64,000 bases of DNA from Halocatena halophila (GTDB lineage Archaea; Halobacteriota; Halobacteria; Halobacteriales; Haloarculaceae): assembly GCA_027563145.1 (NCBI GenBank), contig CP071309.1, forward strand, positions 1-64,000, read 5' to 3'. The position numbers and the translations under genes are program-made. Positions 1-9,763 of the stretch are shown piece by piece; the stretch's first letter is position 1; each line of letters begins with the position of its first letter. A model generated the notes under the pieces. The model was given only the letters and a program-made list of their open reading frames with translations, searched no databases and was not told the DNA's origin.

Positions 1-2
1 TG

Positions 3-95
3 CTAAAATCCAAAGAGGAGCTGACAGGGTACGATACTGAGATCTTCGAACGCGCCACAAAAATCGCGATTCAGAGAGCTCGGCGGCGACGATGA
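3..95 (+). CDS. 3' end of a CDS cut by the window edge
   Basis: An open frame enters from the left edge and stops at the TGA ending at 95. Its last residues are arginine-rich and end in four arginines. The next gene begins inside this stop (ATG at 92), the tight overlap typical of co-translated viral genes, which supports it being coding. Too little is visible to assign a family. Confidence 0.5.
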   Translation, partial: LKSKEELTGYDTEIFERATKIAIQRARRRR

Positions 96-328
96 CAACC
101 TGTGCAATCTGCGATGTACCCGAAGAGGAGTTTGATCGTAACTCAATCATCGTGGGTGAACTCGTTATCTACGATGTCAATGAATCGTTGGATGATGTCG
201 GCCATGGTCCTGTTTGTTCCCGAGATTGTCTTTTCAAGGTCCCTGACGACGTCTATCCATTTACGGGCTATCAAATCGCAGATCGATTCAAGCCACACTA
301 TCAGCGAGAAGGATACGATCCCCGATGA
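92..328 (+). CDS. small zinc-binding protein, 78 aa
   Basis: The N-terminus carries a CAIC pair (C4, C7) and a second pair of cysteines lies near residues 42 and 46 (CSRDC), so a single treble-clef or zinc-ribbon site is likely. The protein is acidic and has no other recognisable domain. The ATG overlaps the stop of the preceding gene. Similar one-zinc mini-proteins recur through the window. Function unknown. Confidence 0.65.
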   Translation: MTTCAICDVPEEEFDRNSIIVGELVIYDVNESLDDVGHGPVCSRDCLFKVPDDVYPFTGYQIADRFKPHYQREGYDPR

Positions 329-545
329 CCTCTGAAAAACGATCTGAGAGAGGGGATCCTGTCATTTCACACGGTCGGTCCGAAGCGCATAGCTGCCTGC
401 CATCAATCCCACACTTCGTTTGTACCACTGATCGGCCGTCTTAACGTCGCAAATAAACACCGCTTCTGAAATGATGCAGGCCATCTCAAGGGCGTCGGTG
501 CAAGTCCGAGCGATTTCACAAACAAACAGTACTACGGATACGATA

Positions 546-752
546 ATGAGTTACAATATCAACATTTTCGAAGAAGAATTGTTCCCGGACTACGAACGGG
601 TAGTAGTGAATGTCCTGACTGGTAGTGGAGAATATGAGTGGTACCTAAAATCTGCCACCCTCCGATCTGATGGATGGGTGGAAGGCGTTGATCGGAATGA
701 TAATGGGGTTATATTCCCGAAAGAGAATATAACGTCAATTCACGGTGATTAA
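546..752 (+). CDS. hypothetical acidic protein, 68 aa
   Basis: The frame is open upstream to 471, but the ATG at 546 gives an acidic, beta-rich 68-residue protein, while the upstream extension has a basic, serine-rich composition unlike the rest. The 217 bp before it (329-545) hold no gene that I can support. No family recognised. It lies just upstream of the tRNA-like element at 785-877. Confidence 0.55.
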   Translation: MSYNINIFEEELFPDYERVVVNVLTGSGEYEWYLKSATLRSDGWVEGVDRNDNGVIFPKENITSIHGD

Positions 753-784
753 CGGCTAAACTGTCCCATTCGATTTTCATTTGC

Positions 785-877
785 AGTCTGTCCCGGCGGA
801 ACACGTCACAAACTTATTTTCAGTGTGTCCTTGGCCCTAGTGGATGACGTGTTGCTGGTTCGACTCCAGCACAGACT
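785..877 (+). tRNA. tRNA-like element with acceptor and T arm but no normal D arm
   Basis: Seen directly: a perfect 7-bp acceptor pairing (AGTCTGT at 785-791 with ACAGACT at 871-877), immediately preceded by a canonical T arm at 854-870 (stem GCTGG/CCAGC, loop TTCGACT). A perfect 9-bp stem (AACACGTCA 800-808, TGACGTGTT 845-853) closes a 36-nt interior. Only 8 nt lie where a D arm would be. It could be an intron-containing or degenerate tRNA, a tRNA-like ncRNA, or an attachment-site relic. No anticodon can be assigned. Confidence 0.45.
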
Positions 878-880
878 ATG

Positions 881-1207
881 TTACTTCTCTCGGGCGTTAG
901 CGTCTGCACCGTAGCTTTGGCGAGATTGGAAATCATACTCCTCAAGAAGTCCGAAGAGAGTCTGGCCAATCTCTTGACGTACATCAGCTTCGAGAACTGC
1001 TTTCTCATACTCATGGGGGTCATCGGCAAGCCCTCGTCTCTTTGCGGTGGCCCTATTATGCACTTCATCACTTCCCTTAATTTGTTCACTAGCAAGTGCA
1101 TCGATGGCATCCGCAAATTCATCGTACCCGTTGAATTGCTCTATCGCTTCTTCGGCAGCTTTCTTGGCGGTTTCTATGTGGTCCATAGTGTCCATATCAT
1201 CAGACAT
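881..1207 (-). CDS. hypothetical helical protein, 108 aa
   Basis: The ATG at 1207 starts an acidic, mostly helical protein; the frame is open further upstream, but that part is serine/arginine-rich and overlaps the late-gene promoter region. It is transcribed divergently from the packaging genes and its stop abuts the tRNA-like element. No family recognised. Confidence 0.55.
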   Translation of the reverse strand: MSDDMDTMDHIETAKKAAEEAIEQFNGYDEFADAIDALASEQIKGSDEVHNRATAKRRGLADDPHEYEKAVLEADVRQEIGQTLFGLLEEYDFQSRQSYGADANAREK

Positions 1208-1270
1208 TGTTGGACTGTAAGGAGCCGGGTGCAATAAATCCGACGTGAATTGGTAAATACGTATACTAGA

Positions 1271-1783
1271 ATGATGTCTGAAGACAACTGTACCGCGACG
1301 AAAAACGATGGTGAGCCCTGCACCTATTCGGCGAAATATCCGGATGGGAAGTGCGGGGTTCACACTGACTGTATCGATCCCGATCCGGGTGGACGTCCAT
1401 CGAAGTATAATGACGAACGTGCCCGGGCGGCGATCGAAGCGGCTCGCGAAGGTAAATCCAGATCAGGATGTGCTCGGGCAGCAGGCGTTGATGAAGGTAC
1501 GATTCGCAATTGGCTTTCCGACCGCGAGGACTTTTTCCGAGCCTACACGCGCGCACGCGCGAAAGGTGAGAGTAGACTGATTCGTGGTGGTCTCCACGAC
1601 CCGGATGTTGATAGCTCATTTGCGAAGTTCCTGCTGGCCTCGAGCTTCGACTATGCAACGACAGAGAAGCGTGAGCATAGCGGCCCCGGTGGAGATTCCA
1701 TCCCGGTCGAGCAGGAGCACAGTACGACACTCTCAGACTCCGATAGAGACTTCTTAGACTCGGTTTTCGGAGCAGAAGATTAA
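1271..1783 (+). CDS. terminase small-subunit-like DNA-binding protein
   Basis: The N-terminus has a zinc-knuckle-like C/H pattern (residues about 6-32). Next comes a GRPSKY segment and a helix-turn-helix (SGCARAAGVDEGTIRNWL), the arrangement seen in many small terminase subunits that recognise the packaging site. The C-terminal tail (GPGGDSIPVEQ, then SDSDRDFLDSVF) closely matches the tail of the second TerS-like protein at 3406-3894, suggesting a shared partner, probably TerL. ATG 1271 and ATG 1274 are both possible starts. This is the first gene of the rightward late operon. Confidence 0.7.
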   Translation: MMSEDNCTATKNDGEPCTYSAKYPDGKCGVHTDCIDPDPGGRPSKYNDERARAAIEAAREGKSRSGCARAAGVDEGTIRNWLSDREDFFRAYTRARAKGESRLIRGGLHDPDVDSSFAKFLLASSFDYATTEKREHSGPGGDSIPVEQEHSTTLSDSDRDFLDSVFGAED

Positions 1784-1788
1784 CTACA

Positions 1789-2349
1789 ATGACCGATAAC
1801 CTATCCTTAGACGATCTTCCACAGCCCGAGTGGCAAGGCACCGTTTCACCACAAGACCTCGACGTCGACGGAGATAATCCAAACGAGCTCAACCCAGGTC
1901 AGTTCGATCTCCTTTGTGAGAATATCCAGCGGAAAGGCTGGGTCGGGAATGCGATTGTTACTGACACAGACGGACTGATTGCTGATGGTGAGCACCGGTG
2001 GCGAGCAGCTCTGGAACTCGGGCTCGATGCTGTCCCCGTAAAACAGTACGATCTCGATGACGCCCAGCGTCGGTTTTGGAGACAGGAACTCAATAAGATC
2101 CGTGGCGAGCATGATCCGGCTCGTGATGAACACGAATTCGAGAAGCTCCTTGAGAGCTCATACAGTGACGATCTCGTTGAGCTCCTCGAAACAACTGACG
2201 ATTCTGTAAACGAAACGCTGGAGGAGTTAGATCAAGCGGCCTCAGATCCGTCGGGTCCTGATGCAGAGTGGCAGGAGTTCGATGAGAGCGTGGAAGCGGA
2301 CATCGAGTATACCCAGTGTCCGGAGTGTGGCCATGAATTCATCGAGTAG
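1789..2349 (+). CDS. ParB/Srx-fold protein with C-terminal zinc ribbon
   Basis: It resembles the ParB N-terminal (Srx-like) domain: DVDGDNPNEL near residue 26, then the signature IADGEHRWRAALELG at about residues 64-78. Such single-domain ParB-like proteins are common beside viral DNA methyltransferases and terminases, where a role in DNA modification or nicking is suspected rather than partition. The C-terminus ends in CPECGHEF, half of a zinc ribbon. It overlaps the next gene by 17 bp. Confidence 0.75.
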   Translation: MTDNLSLDDLPQPEWQGTVSPQDLDVDGDNPNELNPGQFDLLCENIQRKGWVGNAIVTDTDGLIADGEHRWRAALELGLDAVPVKQYDLDDAQRRFWRQELNKIRGEHDPARDEHEFEKLLESSYSDDLVELLETTDDSVNETLEELDQAASDPSGPDAEWQEFDESVEADIEYTQCPECGHEFIE

Positions 2350-3364
2350 GTATATCGACCGCCTTTCGGAGCTTTGGGAACAGCGGTCCGACGACGATGG
2401 CCCAACCGTCATTTCGACATTTTCCGGAGCTGGTGGTTCGACCCTCGGCTATGAGATGGCCGGGTTCAATGAACTGCTCGCGGTTGAATGGGATGATAAC
2501 GCAGTCGCGAATCTTAAACACAATTTCGATATCCCTGTTTATCACGGCGATATCGCTGACCTGCGTGCGGATGATGTCTGCAAGCGTGCGGGTATAGAAC
2601 CGGGCGAACTCGATCTGTTCGATGGCTCGCCCCCGTGTCAGGGGTTTAGTGCTCTTGGCAAGGAAGAAGTCGATGATGAGCGGAATGAACTGTATCTCGA
2701 ATATTCCCGGCTGCTTCGAGAACTTCAGCCCAAAACATTCGTCGCTGAGAATGTCAAGGGCATGGTTCGGGGCTCAATGAAAGCAGTGTTCGCCGATATG
2801 CTCCGTGAGCTGCGGTCGTGTGGCTATTCCGTCTCCGCAAAAGTACTGAACGCAAAATATCTCGAGGTACCCCAAAACCGCCCTCGATTGATCTTCGTAG
2901 GTGTTCGTGATGATCTTCCGTACTCTCCTGTCCATCCGGAACCACAGACTGAGCCGATATCAATCCGAGAGGCGCTTGCTGGTGTCTCGCCCAGCGAGTA
3001 CTGTGAGTACAAACCAGGAGAATGGAGACACAAAGTTTGGAAGGTTTGCTATCCGGGTCACAATCTAAGCGACTACGAGACGGACTTTTCAGCTTCTGGA
3101 TCAGGATATAGTCAGGCCAAACCAGATCCGAATGGACCGATCTCTACGATAACCAAATCCTCTGGCTATTCGAAATGTACGAAGATGCATTGGAAGGAGC
3201 CTCGATCGCTGGCGATTGAAGAGTTGCAGGTTTTGCAATCGTTCCCGACCGAATACGAACTGCTTGGATCGTTTAGGGAGAAATGGGCCCGCATCGGGAA
3301 CAGTGTCCCTCCGCTGATGATGTTCCATATCGCACGCCGAATTCGCGAAGAGTGTCTCGTCTGA
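2333..3364 (+). CDS. DNA (cytosine-5) methyltransferase 1
   Basis: Conserved C5-MTase motifs occur in order: motif I FSGAGG (about residues 30-35), catalytic motif IV SPPCQGFS (Cys102), motif VI ENVKGM, motif VIII PQNRPRLIF and motif X RIGNSVPP. At 343 aa it is a normal-length, complete enzyme. The ATG at 2333 lies inside the end of the ParB-like gene; an upstream in-frame ATG would add a basic, unrelated leader. Its place between two TerS-like genes suggests methylation tied to packaging, or protection from restriction. Confidence 0.9.
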   Translation: MNSSSRYIDRLSELWEQRSDDDGPTVISTFSGAGGSTLGYEMAGFNELLAVEWDDNAVANLKHNFDIPVYHGDIADLRADDVCKRAGIEPGELDLFDGSPPCQGFSALGKEEVDDERNELYLEYSRLLRELQPKTFVAENVKGMVRGSMKAVFADMLRELRSCGYSVSAKVLNAKYLEVPQNRPRLIFVGVRDDLPYSPVHPEPQTEPISIREALAGVSPSEYCEYKPGEWRHKVWKVCYPGHNLSDYETDFSASGSGYSQAKPDPNGPISTITKSSGYSKCTKMHWKEPRSLAIEELQVLQSFPTEYELLGSFREKWARIGNSVPPLMMFHIARRIREECLV

Positions 3365-3405
3365 CAGAATAATCTGGCTGCAATTGCGGATAAAAGTTGG
3401 TTCTG

Positions 3406-3894
3406 ATGAGTTCTGATATCGACTACGCCACGCTCCCGATCCCGGATGATAAACTGCCGACGGAATACACGTACGGCGAGCGGAGATCGGAGCTATACGA
3501 CCTGATAGAGGAGGCCGGTCACCCTCGAAATTTAGAACGCTCCCAGAAGGAGCTTGGACAACGGTATGGTGTATCTCAGCGACAAATTTCGAAGGACATT
3601 GAGCGGCTTCGAGAATATGAAGCTGAGCGGGTCGGCCGTGATGCTGACGCCACGACTAACTTTGTTCTCCAGCGTGCCGTTCGTGGACTGTTAGAGGATG
3701 AGAGTTGGCGGGATGCAGCGCAAACCCAACTCGACTACTACAACTGGTTGTTCGAAATTGGCGAAAAGGAGAAAGAGCCAGATAAACAGGAAGTCAGCGG
3801 CCCGGAGGGCGACCCGATCGCTGTTGAACACACTGGTGAATTGAGCGACACTGATCGCGAGTTCTTAGACTCGATGTTTGAATACGATCGATGA
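3406..3894 (+). CDS. second terminase small-subunit-like HTH protein
   Basis: 162 aa. A helix-turn-helix lies at about residues 50-75 (SQKELGQRYGVSQRQISKDI), followed by a helical segment. The C-terminal tail GPEGDPIAVEH...SDTDREFLDSMF is nearly that of the protein at 1271-1783 although the HTH parts differ. It directly precedes and overlaps TerL by 4 bp, the classical TerS position. The ATG at 3406 is preferred over the upstream alternative start. Confidence 0.75.
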   Translation: MSSDIDYATLPIPDDKLPTEYTYGERRSELYDLIEEAGHPRNLERSQKELGQRYGVSQRQISKDIERLREYEAERVGRDADATTNFVLQRAVRGLLEDESWRDAAQTQLDYYNWLFEIGEKEKEPDKQEVSGPEGDPIAVEHTGELSDTDREFLDSMFEYDR

Positions 3895-5426
3895 GTGCAA
3901 CGGGTGCCCCAGATCCCCACGAGCACTATCAGCAGCTCAAACAGCAACCGCTGTGCCATCCTGGCATCTTTGCTCGCGAAGAATTCGACTTTCAATACGA
4001 ACTTCCCCCACACCTGGGCGAGATTTATCACTCGGTGTTTCAGGCGTTCGATGACAACTACTCGTTGGCTCCGAAGAATATCGTCCGTCTCCAACCCCGT
4101 GAACACGCAAAATCCGAATCTGGATCACACATAATCCCGTCATGGCTGGCCCTTCGGAATCCGAACGCCCGGATCCTGATCATGATGGAGACGGAGGGAC
4201 AGGCGAAAGGAAAATTACGCGAGTGCTCCGATACCATCGAGCGGCTGGGCCCGAAGTACGGTGCTGAGATTGTCGAGAACAACAAGACAGAGCTCACCCT
4301 TGAGCGCGACGCGAACTGGGACGTTCCGACAATTAAGGCAGCTGGATTCAACACTGGAGTTACTGGCGGACACTACGATCTGATCGTTTTTGATGATCTG
4401 ATTTCGTGGGAGTCTCAACGGACTGAACAACGTCGGGAGAAAACCTGGGAGCAGTTTCAGGACTATCTGAATCTCGGCAGCGAGGGCGAAACGATTTTCC
4501 TTGTCCTTGGCACCCGCAAACATCCGAACGACCTCTACCAGCGGCTGATCGATGGTCCTGCCTGGGATACTCGGGTCGAACGGGCAATCTCAGACTGGTC
4601 GATCGTCGAGGAGGGTGCGTATACGCTCGTCACTGACGCGAACAATCGCTACGGCGCTGGCGAGATCGGTACGATCCCCGAAGAGGAGACGGTTGTCAAA
4701 GTTGATCCCCATCGCGATGTCGGCGTACTCTGGAAGGATCGATGGCCGCTTGATAAACTCCTCCTGGACATGGTGTCCGGCTTTGGGAGTGAGCAGGGAA
4801 CCCTCGTCTGGCAGCGTGAGAACCAGAACGATGCGAGTGCACTCCAGGGCCAGATCCTGTCGGCGGACATGCTCTACTACGTCGACGAGCTCCCAAACCA
4901 GCGCTCATACTACAGTTGGTATGCTGGTGTCGATCCTGCAATCGAGGACGACCCGGAGAAGGCGGCCACCAACGACACAGACTACTGGGCTGCTGCCGTG
5001 CTCGCCCACGATCGTAAACGCGAGACGACATACGTGACGGATCTTCACCGCCGTCGGGGCTTGACTATCGATCAAGGAATTCAATGGCTCTCCAACGTTC
5101 TCCCAGGGGACGTTCGCTCTGGGCTCGTCGAGAATGTTCAGGCCCAACGGTGGTTGGTTCAGTCAGCGAAAGATGAAGGACTCCCTCTGGAGGGTTCGCC
5201 ATCAAGCGGCACGAAGGAGGATCGAATCATCGCGATGTCTGGTCGATTCGAATCTGGAAAGGTCAAACTCGTTGTCGGCAACACACCGCAGAAATGGGAG
5301 TCGTTTGAAAGTGAGTGGGCGGGGTTCCCCAGCGGCAACCATGATGATCGACTCGATGCGATCGAGATCGGACTGCGCAATCTCTCGATGAACGGTCAAC
5401 CACAAATTCATTCGTACAGTACGTAA
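3891..5426 (+). CDS. terL: terminase large subunit
   Basis: 511 aa, usual TerL length. The N-terminal ATPase has a Walker A-like PREHAKSESGS (about residues 69-79) and Walker B HYDLIVFDDL (about 161-170). The C-terminal RNase H-like nuclease has its first acidic motif at YAGVDPA (about 344-350) and the last at GNHDDRLDAIE near residue 490. It drives genome translocation into the prohead and cuts the DNA. It lies between the second TerS-like gene and the portal gene. Confidence 0.92.
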   Translation: MSATGAPDPHEHYQQLKQQPLCHPGIFAREEFDFQYELPPHLGEIYHSVFQAFDDNYSLAPKNIVRLQPREHAKSESGSHIIPSWLALRNPNARILIMMETEGQAKGKLRECSDTIERLGPKYGAEIVENNKTELTLERDANWDVPTIKAAGFNTGVTGGHYDLIVFDDLISWESQRTEQRREKTWEQFQDYLNLGSEGETIFLVLGTRKHPNDLYQRLIDGPAWDTRVERAISDWSIVEEGAYTLVTDANNRYGAGEIGTIPEEETVVKVDPHRDVGVLWKDRWPLDKLLLDMVSGFGSEQGTLVWQRENQNDASALQGQILSADMLYYVDELPNQRSYYSWYAGVDPAIEDDPEKAATNDTDYWAAAVLAHDRKRETTYVTDLHRRRGLTIDQGIQWLSNVLPGDVRSGLVENVQAQRWLVQSAKDEGLPLEGSPSSGTKEDRIIAMSGRFESGKVKLVVGNTPQKWESFESEWAGFPSGNHDDRLDAIEIGLRNLSMNGQPQIHSYST

Positions 5427-5428
5427 TC

Positions 5429-6988
5429 ATGAGTTTCTTAGACAGATTCCGTCGGTCCAGCTCAGAGGATTCATCCAACGACAGTGCCGAACAGCTTGCT
5501 CCAGATGACCCAGCTCCACGAGGAGAGTCTCGGGATACTGGAACAGCTTCGGTTTTCACGTACCTGTTCAACCGTGATTCGTCGGTCGCCAGCTCGGCCA
5601 CCGTCGAGAGCGAACGTACCGATCCACCGACGACGATGGATCGGCACTGGAACAATTATTACAAAGGGTTCCCGTTCACTCGTGCAGCCCTTCAGAATTT
5701 CTCCCGGTCAGTTGCAGAACCCGGCTACCAGATCCGTGCGACGGTTGAACGGGATGGTGAGCGGGTAACTGACGATGAGATGTCCGAAGCGCTTCGGAAA
5801 TGGGCTTCAAACTGTGCTATCCATGCAGGAGAAATCAATCAGGACCTCTCAGTGTTACTCCGTGAAAATCCATCACAGCGTCGAGGGCGAGGGACTGCAC
5901 TTTTGGAAAAAGTTGGTACAGAGGGGGATCCGAATGCACTTCGAGCCTTAGTCTACCATGACCCATCCACATTCAAGATTTATCGTCGGGAGAATCAGAA
6001 TGTCTTAATTCAGCCCGACGACGACGTCGAGCCGGATCACCCACGCACGCCACCAACGGAGAATCACCCAGAAGGCGCAGCAGCAGCCTACGTCCAGTAC
6101 GATGACGATATCACTGGCTACGACGACATCGAACCAATAGCCTTCTCGCAGGACGACATTGTCAAATTCGTATACGACGCCGATGTTGGAGAATGCTGGG
6201 GCTCATCGATCTTTGAGGCCTGTGACGATCGCATCGATGCTTTGAAACAGAAATGGGAGGACCGGGACACAGCGATTCACACGACCGGTCATCCGCACCG
6301 GATCTATTATTCCCCCGAGTGGACACACAGCGAAGCTGGAGAGTATGCGACAGCTCACCGGGAAGGAGACATCTCTGTCTGGGCTGATGATGAAGATCGT
6401 GGAACGTTCGCCGGCCGCGTAGACTTCATTGGCGGCGGAGACATGGAGATAACGACCGAGCACGGGAGTGTTGCCGACATTGAGGACGCCGTTCTCGATG
6501 ATATCCGAGCGATCTTCTCAGTCATGCCGGTGAGTCGCTTCAAGATCGCATACGAGGAGAACATCAACCAATTCGTAATTGAGCCACAGCAGGATGATGA
6601 CGATCAACGCGTTGACGACGAACGTCGGTATCTTGAATCCAAGTTCGGGCCGATCTTCGAAGAGAAAGCAGACGAGCTCGCCGGCGGTGAGTATGATGGC
6701 GAGGTGAGCTTCCGGATCGAGCCAGATAAGGAGGACAACATTCTCCAGCGCGAGTCGTTCCCCCGCGAGAATCTTGAAGCGTTGGGGTCCTTCTTCCGTG
6801 ATTACTATAGTTCGGGTGCAGCGAGTGACTTCCCGCCAGGATATCTGGGTGAGCTGCTTGGAACGAATCTGGAGGAGATTCAGGAGGAATACGGGTTCGA
6901 GCCTGAGCAGTTTACGACCGAAGAGATTGATGAACTCGCTCCTGGCGAAGACGAAGAAAGTGCGGGTTCCGAGAGTGCTGAAGCATGA
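5429..6988 (+). CDS. portal protein
   Basis: 519 aa, typical portal size, placed directly after TerL and before the head morphogenesis protein. The segment FTRAALQNFSRSVAEPGY near residue 80 resembles the start of portal proteins. The middle (FAGRVDFIGGGDMEITTEHG, then IRAIFSVMPVSRFKI) resembles the portal wing and stem region. The C-terminus is acidic. It should form the dodecameric channel at the capsid vertex. The assignment rests on position, size and these segments. Confidence 0.85.
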   Translation: MSFLDRFRRSSSEDSSNDSAEQLAPDDPAPRGESRDTGTASVFTYLFNRDSSVASSATVESERTDPPTTMDRHWNNYYKGFPFTRAALQNFSRSVAEPGYQIRATVERDGERVTDDEMSEALRKWASNCAIHAGEINQDLSVLLRENPSQRRGRGTALLEKVGTEGDPNALRALVYHDPSTFKIYRRENQNVLIQPDDDVEPDHPRTPPTENHPEGAAAAYVQYDDDITGYDDIEPIAFSQDDIVKFVYDADVGECWGSSIFEACDDRIDALKQKWEDRDTAIHTTGHPHRIYYSPEWTHSEAGEYATAHREGDISVWADDEDRGTFAGRVDFIGGGDMEITTEHGSVADIEDAVLDDIRAIFSVMPVSRFKIAYEENINQFVIEPQQDDDDQRVDDERRYLESKFGPIFEEKADELAGGEYDGEVSFRIEPDKEDNILQRESFPRENLEALGSFFRDYYSSGAASDFPPGYLGELLGTNLEEIQEEYGFEPEQFTTEEIDELAPGEDEESAGSESAEA

Positions 6989-7977
6989 GTTCCTCGGCGG
7001 ATTCCTCCACAACATCGATTGATCCGACCAGAACACAGACACTCAGGGAACGGTATTCATCCCGGCTCCGTGGCGGCTACGGAGCAATTAACGCTCAACT
7101 CCGGAAAGACATTAGCGAGCGAGATGTCTTCGGATTGGATGAGAACGGAAACGAACAACTCGCTGTACCCACAAACCCACCGAACGCAGGTGGGAATTTC
7201 GACCCCGAACCGCTCGCAGTAAGTGGCGACACTCGTCTCTCCAGGCAGGTTGAGGCGTTTATCACTTGGCTGCATCGACAGCAGAGACGTGGCGTTCTCG
7301 GTCCGATCTCTCGCCAGTACAATTCCTGGTTGGTTGAGGCCTACAATCGGGGTGTAACGCAGGCTGGGACAGATCTCCGGCAACTCGGAGTCGAGCCTGC
7401 TGATGTTCCGTCCAGCCGTCGAAACCAGACGATCGATGAGGCAACTGCTCGCCACTATACTAACCTGGAGGGCGTCATTGGAGCTGTTGAGACTGAAACC
7501 TCGAAAGAACTCAACGAGGCGCTGATTGCTGGCGTCGCAGCGTATCTGCTCCTTCGCCGGCTTACTGATCGCATCAAAAAGATCGGCAAGACACGAGCAT
7601 CAACACACGCCCACTCGGCTGTCGTTCGAACGTACAACGAGGGGCTTCTCGATCGATACGAAGCGTCAGGCGTTCAGCGGGTAGGTGCCGAGATAGAACT
7701 GGAGGTGAGCGACCCCAGTCGTCTTTCTCCCGAAGACACAACCTCCAGCAGTCGGGAATCGAAACGTGAGAAAATTGTCCGTTGGTTGACTGCTGGCGAC
7801 CTTAAGGTGTGTCCTGAATGCAGAGCGCTACAAGGCCGCACTTGGCCGATCAGTGAGATACGGGCGGGGAAGGCCCCTCTACCTGTTCGGGACACGCATT
7901 ATCGGTGCCGATGCCGGCTGGTCCCAGACATTAGAGACGCGACAACTATGCCACGAACTTATGACAAACGACGATAG
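6985..7977 (+). CDS. head morphogenesis protein (SPP1 gp7 / Mu gpF type)
   Basis: 330 aa, overlapping the portal gene by 4 bp. The C-terminal quarter has the family's cysteine/histidine pattern: CPECRALQGRTWP, then THYRCRCRL. The N-terminal half is helical. Members enter the prohead as minor proteins associated with the portal. Confidence 0.85.
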   Translation: MSSSADSSTTSIDPTRTQTLRERYSSRLRGGYGAINAQLRKDISERDVFGLDENGNEQLAVPTNPPNAGGNFDPEPLAVSGDTRLSRQVEAFITWLHRQQRRGVLGPISRQYNSWLVEAYNRGVTQAGTDLRQLGVEPADVPSSRRNQTIDEATARHYTNLEGVIGAVETETSKELNEALIAGVAAYLLLRRLTDRIKKIGKTRASTHAHSAVVRTYNEGLLDRYEASGVQRVGAEIELEVSDPSRLSPEDTTSSSRESKREKIVRWLTAGDLKVCPECRALQGRTWPISEIRAGKAPLPVRDTHYRCRCRLVPDIRDATTMPRTYDKRR

Positions 7978-9262
7978 TGACGACTCTACAAATACGGTGA
8001 ATCGATTCAATCCAGCGCACCACGATAGACTAGCGGCTGGTGTTGCTGGATCAGACACTAACTCCTCATCGGATGACGCCTACCCGACTCGGATTGTTCC
8101 CGTCGGTGAAGGGGATACGACGGTCGGACTGAGCGGAAAGGAGACGTATTGGGATCGAGACACCCTGAAGAAAGCCGTCGAACAGGGCGCTTTCGATGGA
8201 GCAAAGATCCTGAAGGGGTCCAGCGGCGACGGTCACAAGGACATGCTGAGTCTGGCTGATCCAGACTCGATTATTGGCTCGGTAGACTCCTGGCGCTACG
8301 AGGATGGGGTCGGCCCTGTCGGTGAAGGGCCAGTCCTCGACGAGCACATGGCGAAGCTCATCGAGCATGGTCTGATCGAAGTCTCACCGGACATGTGGCG
8401 GGAACTCGGGGATTATGATGAGGACCTTGAGGCCTACCGAGTTGACCAGCTCACGAGCGTTCCATACCTGACGCTCGTCGATCGTGGTGCCGGCAATCGT
8501 ACCGTGATCGAGCCCGCACGTGCCGAGGCACTCGGGTTCACCGAGTGGGAGGATGAATCAGAATCAGCCGAGCCGGCGGAATCCGGGCGCGACACCGACA
8601 ATTCTGAGCAAGACATGACGAACAAGGAAGAACTACAGGAACAGCTCGCAGCTGCAAAGGCAGAGCTTGAGCAGAAGGAGGAAGCGATCGAAAACCATGA
8701 AGAGCAGATTCAGCAACTCGAAGAGTCGAAATCTGAACTTGAGAGTGATCTGACTGAGGTTAAGGAGACTGTTGAAGAAAAGGACGAGCGCATCGACACG
8801 CTCGAATCCGAGAACAAACCCCTCCGGCAGATGCTCTCCGAGCGAGTTGCTGACGGGGCAGCACTGTCGCCGGAGCAAGTCGCTGACAGCAACCTCACGA
8901 ACGAAGAGCTTGCCGATTCGATTGTCGAGAACGACAATCTCCGTGACGCCGTTGAAGATGGTGATGAGAAGTCAGCTGTTGAGCTGGTCTCTGAACAGCT
9001 TGCGGCTGCTCCAGCGCTCCGAGGAGAAACCTCTAATGACGATGATACGACGGCGGGTGCCGATGGATTGGACGAAGAACAGCTCTCGGCGGCAAACGAT
9101 CGGGCATATGAGCTGATTAGCGGCAATGACATCATGAATAGCGATTTCGATCAGATGTCGCCTCGCGAATACGTACGCCAGTACAAGGATATTGATCCTG
9201 CCGACTACAGTTCGCGACAGGCCCTACGCAATGCGTTCAAGCGCAAAGGAGGTGATGCCTGA
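7961..9262 (+). CDS. prohead protease fused to scaffold
   Basis: 433 aa from the ATG at 7961, which overlaps the previous gene. The N-terminal ~200 residues form a protease-like domain (YWDRDTLKKAV, GSSGDGHKD, LIEVSPDMW). Then follows an acidic linker and a long coiled coil (about residues 220-300) typical of scaffolds. An in-frame ATG at 8615 (MTNKEELQEQL) at the start of the coiled coil could give a separate nested scaffold. It lies directly before the decoration and capsid genes. Confidence 0.75.
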   Translation: MTNDDSDDSTNTVNRFNPAHHDRLAAGVAGSDTNSSSDDAYPTRIVPVGEGDTTVGLSGKETYWDRDTLKKAVEQGAFDGAKILKGSSGDGHKDMLSLADPDSIIGSVDSWRYEDGVGPVGEGPVLDEHMAKLIEHGLIEVSPDMWRELGDYDEDLEAYRVDQLTSVPYLTLVDRGAGNRTVIEPARAEALGFTEWEDESESAEPAESGRDTDNSEQDMTNKEELQEQLAAAKAELEQKEEAIENHEEQIQQLEESKSELESDLTEVKETVEEKDERIDTLESENKPLRQMLSERVADGAALSPEQVADSNLTNEELADSIVENDNLRDAVEDGDEKSAVELVSEQLAAAPALRGETSNDDDTTAGADGLDEEQLSAANDRAYELISGNDIMNSDFDQMSPREYVRQYKDIDPADYSSRQALRNAFKRKGGDA

Positions 9263-9714
9263 TGCCCGGGGATGTGACGCTGTTCGACGATGGAGACCAG
9301 GTGCCGGTCGTGCTTGAGGCGGATGGTTCGGGTAACGTCCCACAGTACGGCGAACTGGTCGGTATCGTGGGAGAGTCCGACAGAGGAACTCACGTGTCCT
9401 ACCCAGCAGCTGCTGGGGAAGCGGTTGGACACCTCGTTGGTCCACCGGTCGACGTTGATCTCAGTAGTTCCTTCTCGGCCAACGAGGTCATCGGCAGCGG
9501 GATGATCAAACTCCGGCACGCGATCGATTGGTTCCCAACTGGCGGATACTCAGCGAGTGTGAACGATCTCGTTGTCGCAGATGCTGACGGGACAGTCTCA
9601 CTCTACGATACCGCCGGTGGACACACGGCAGACATGGTGTTTGGTCGTGTCTGGACGACAGTAAACCGCGCAGAGGGAACTGACGGGAAAGCCGCCGTCA
9701 TCCGTCGGCAGTGA
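9262..9714 (+). CDS. capsid decoration-like protein
   Basis: 150 aa, Gly/Val-rich and beta-rich, located between scaffold and major capsid, where lambda gpD-type or DUF2190-type decoration proteins are found. The sequence alternates short hydrophobic strands with turns. The start codon overlaps the upstream stop. The assignment is from position and composition. Confidence 0.6.
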   Translation: MPGDVTLFDDGDQVPVVLEADGSGNVPQYGELVGIVGESDRGTHVSYPAAAGEAVGHLVGPPVDVDLSSSFSANEVIGSGMIKLRHAIDWFPTGGYSASVNDLVVADADGTVSLYDTAGGHTADMVFGRVWTTVNRAEGTDGKAAVIRRQ

Positions 9715-9763
9715 TCGACGCACCGCTTGCTAAGCAAGACACTCAATTTAATCCGATATAACA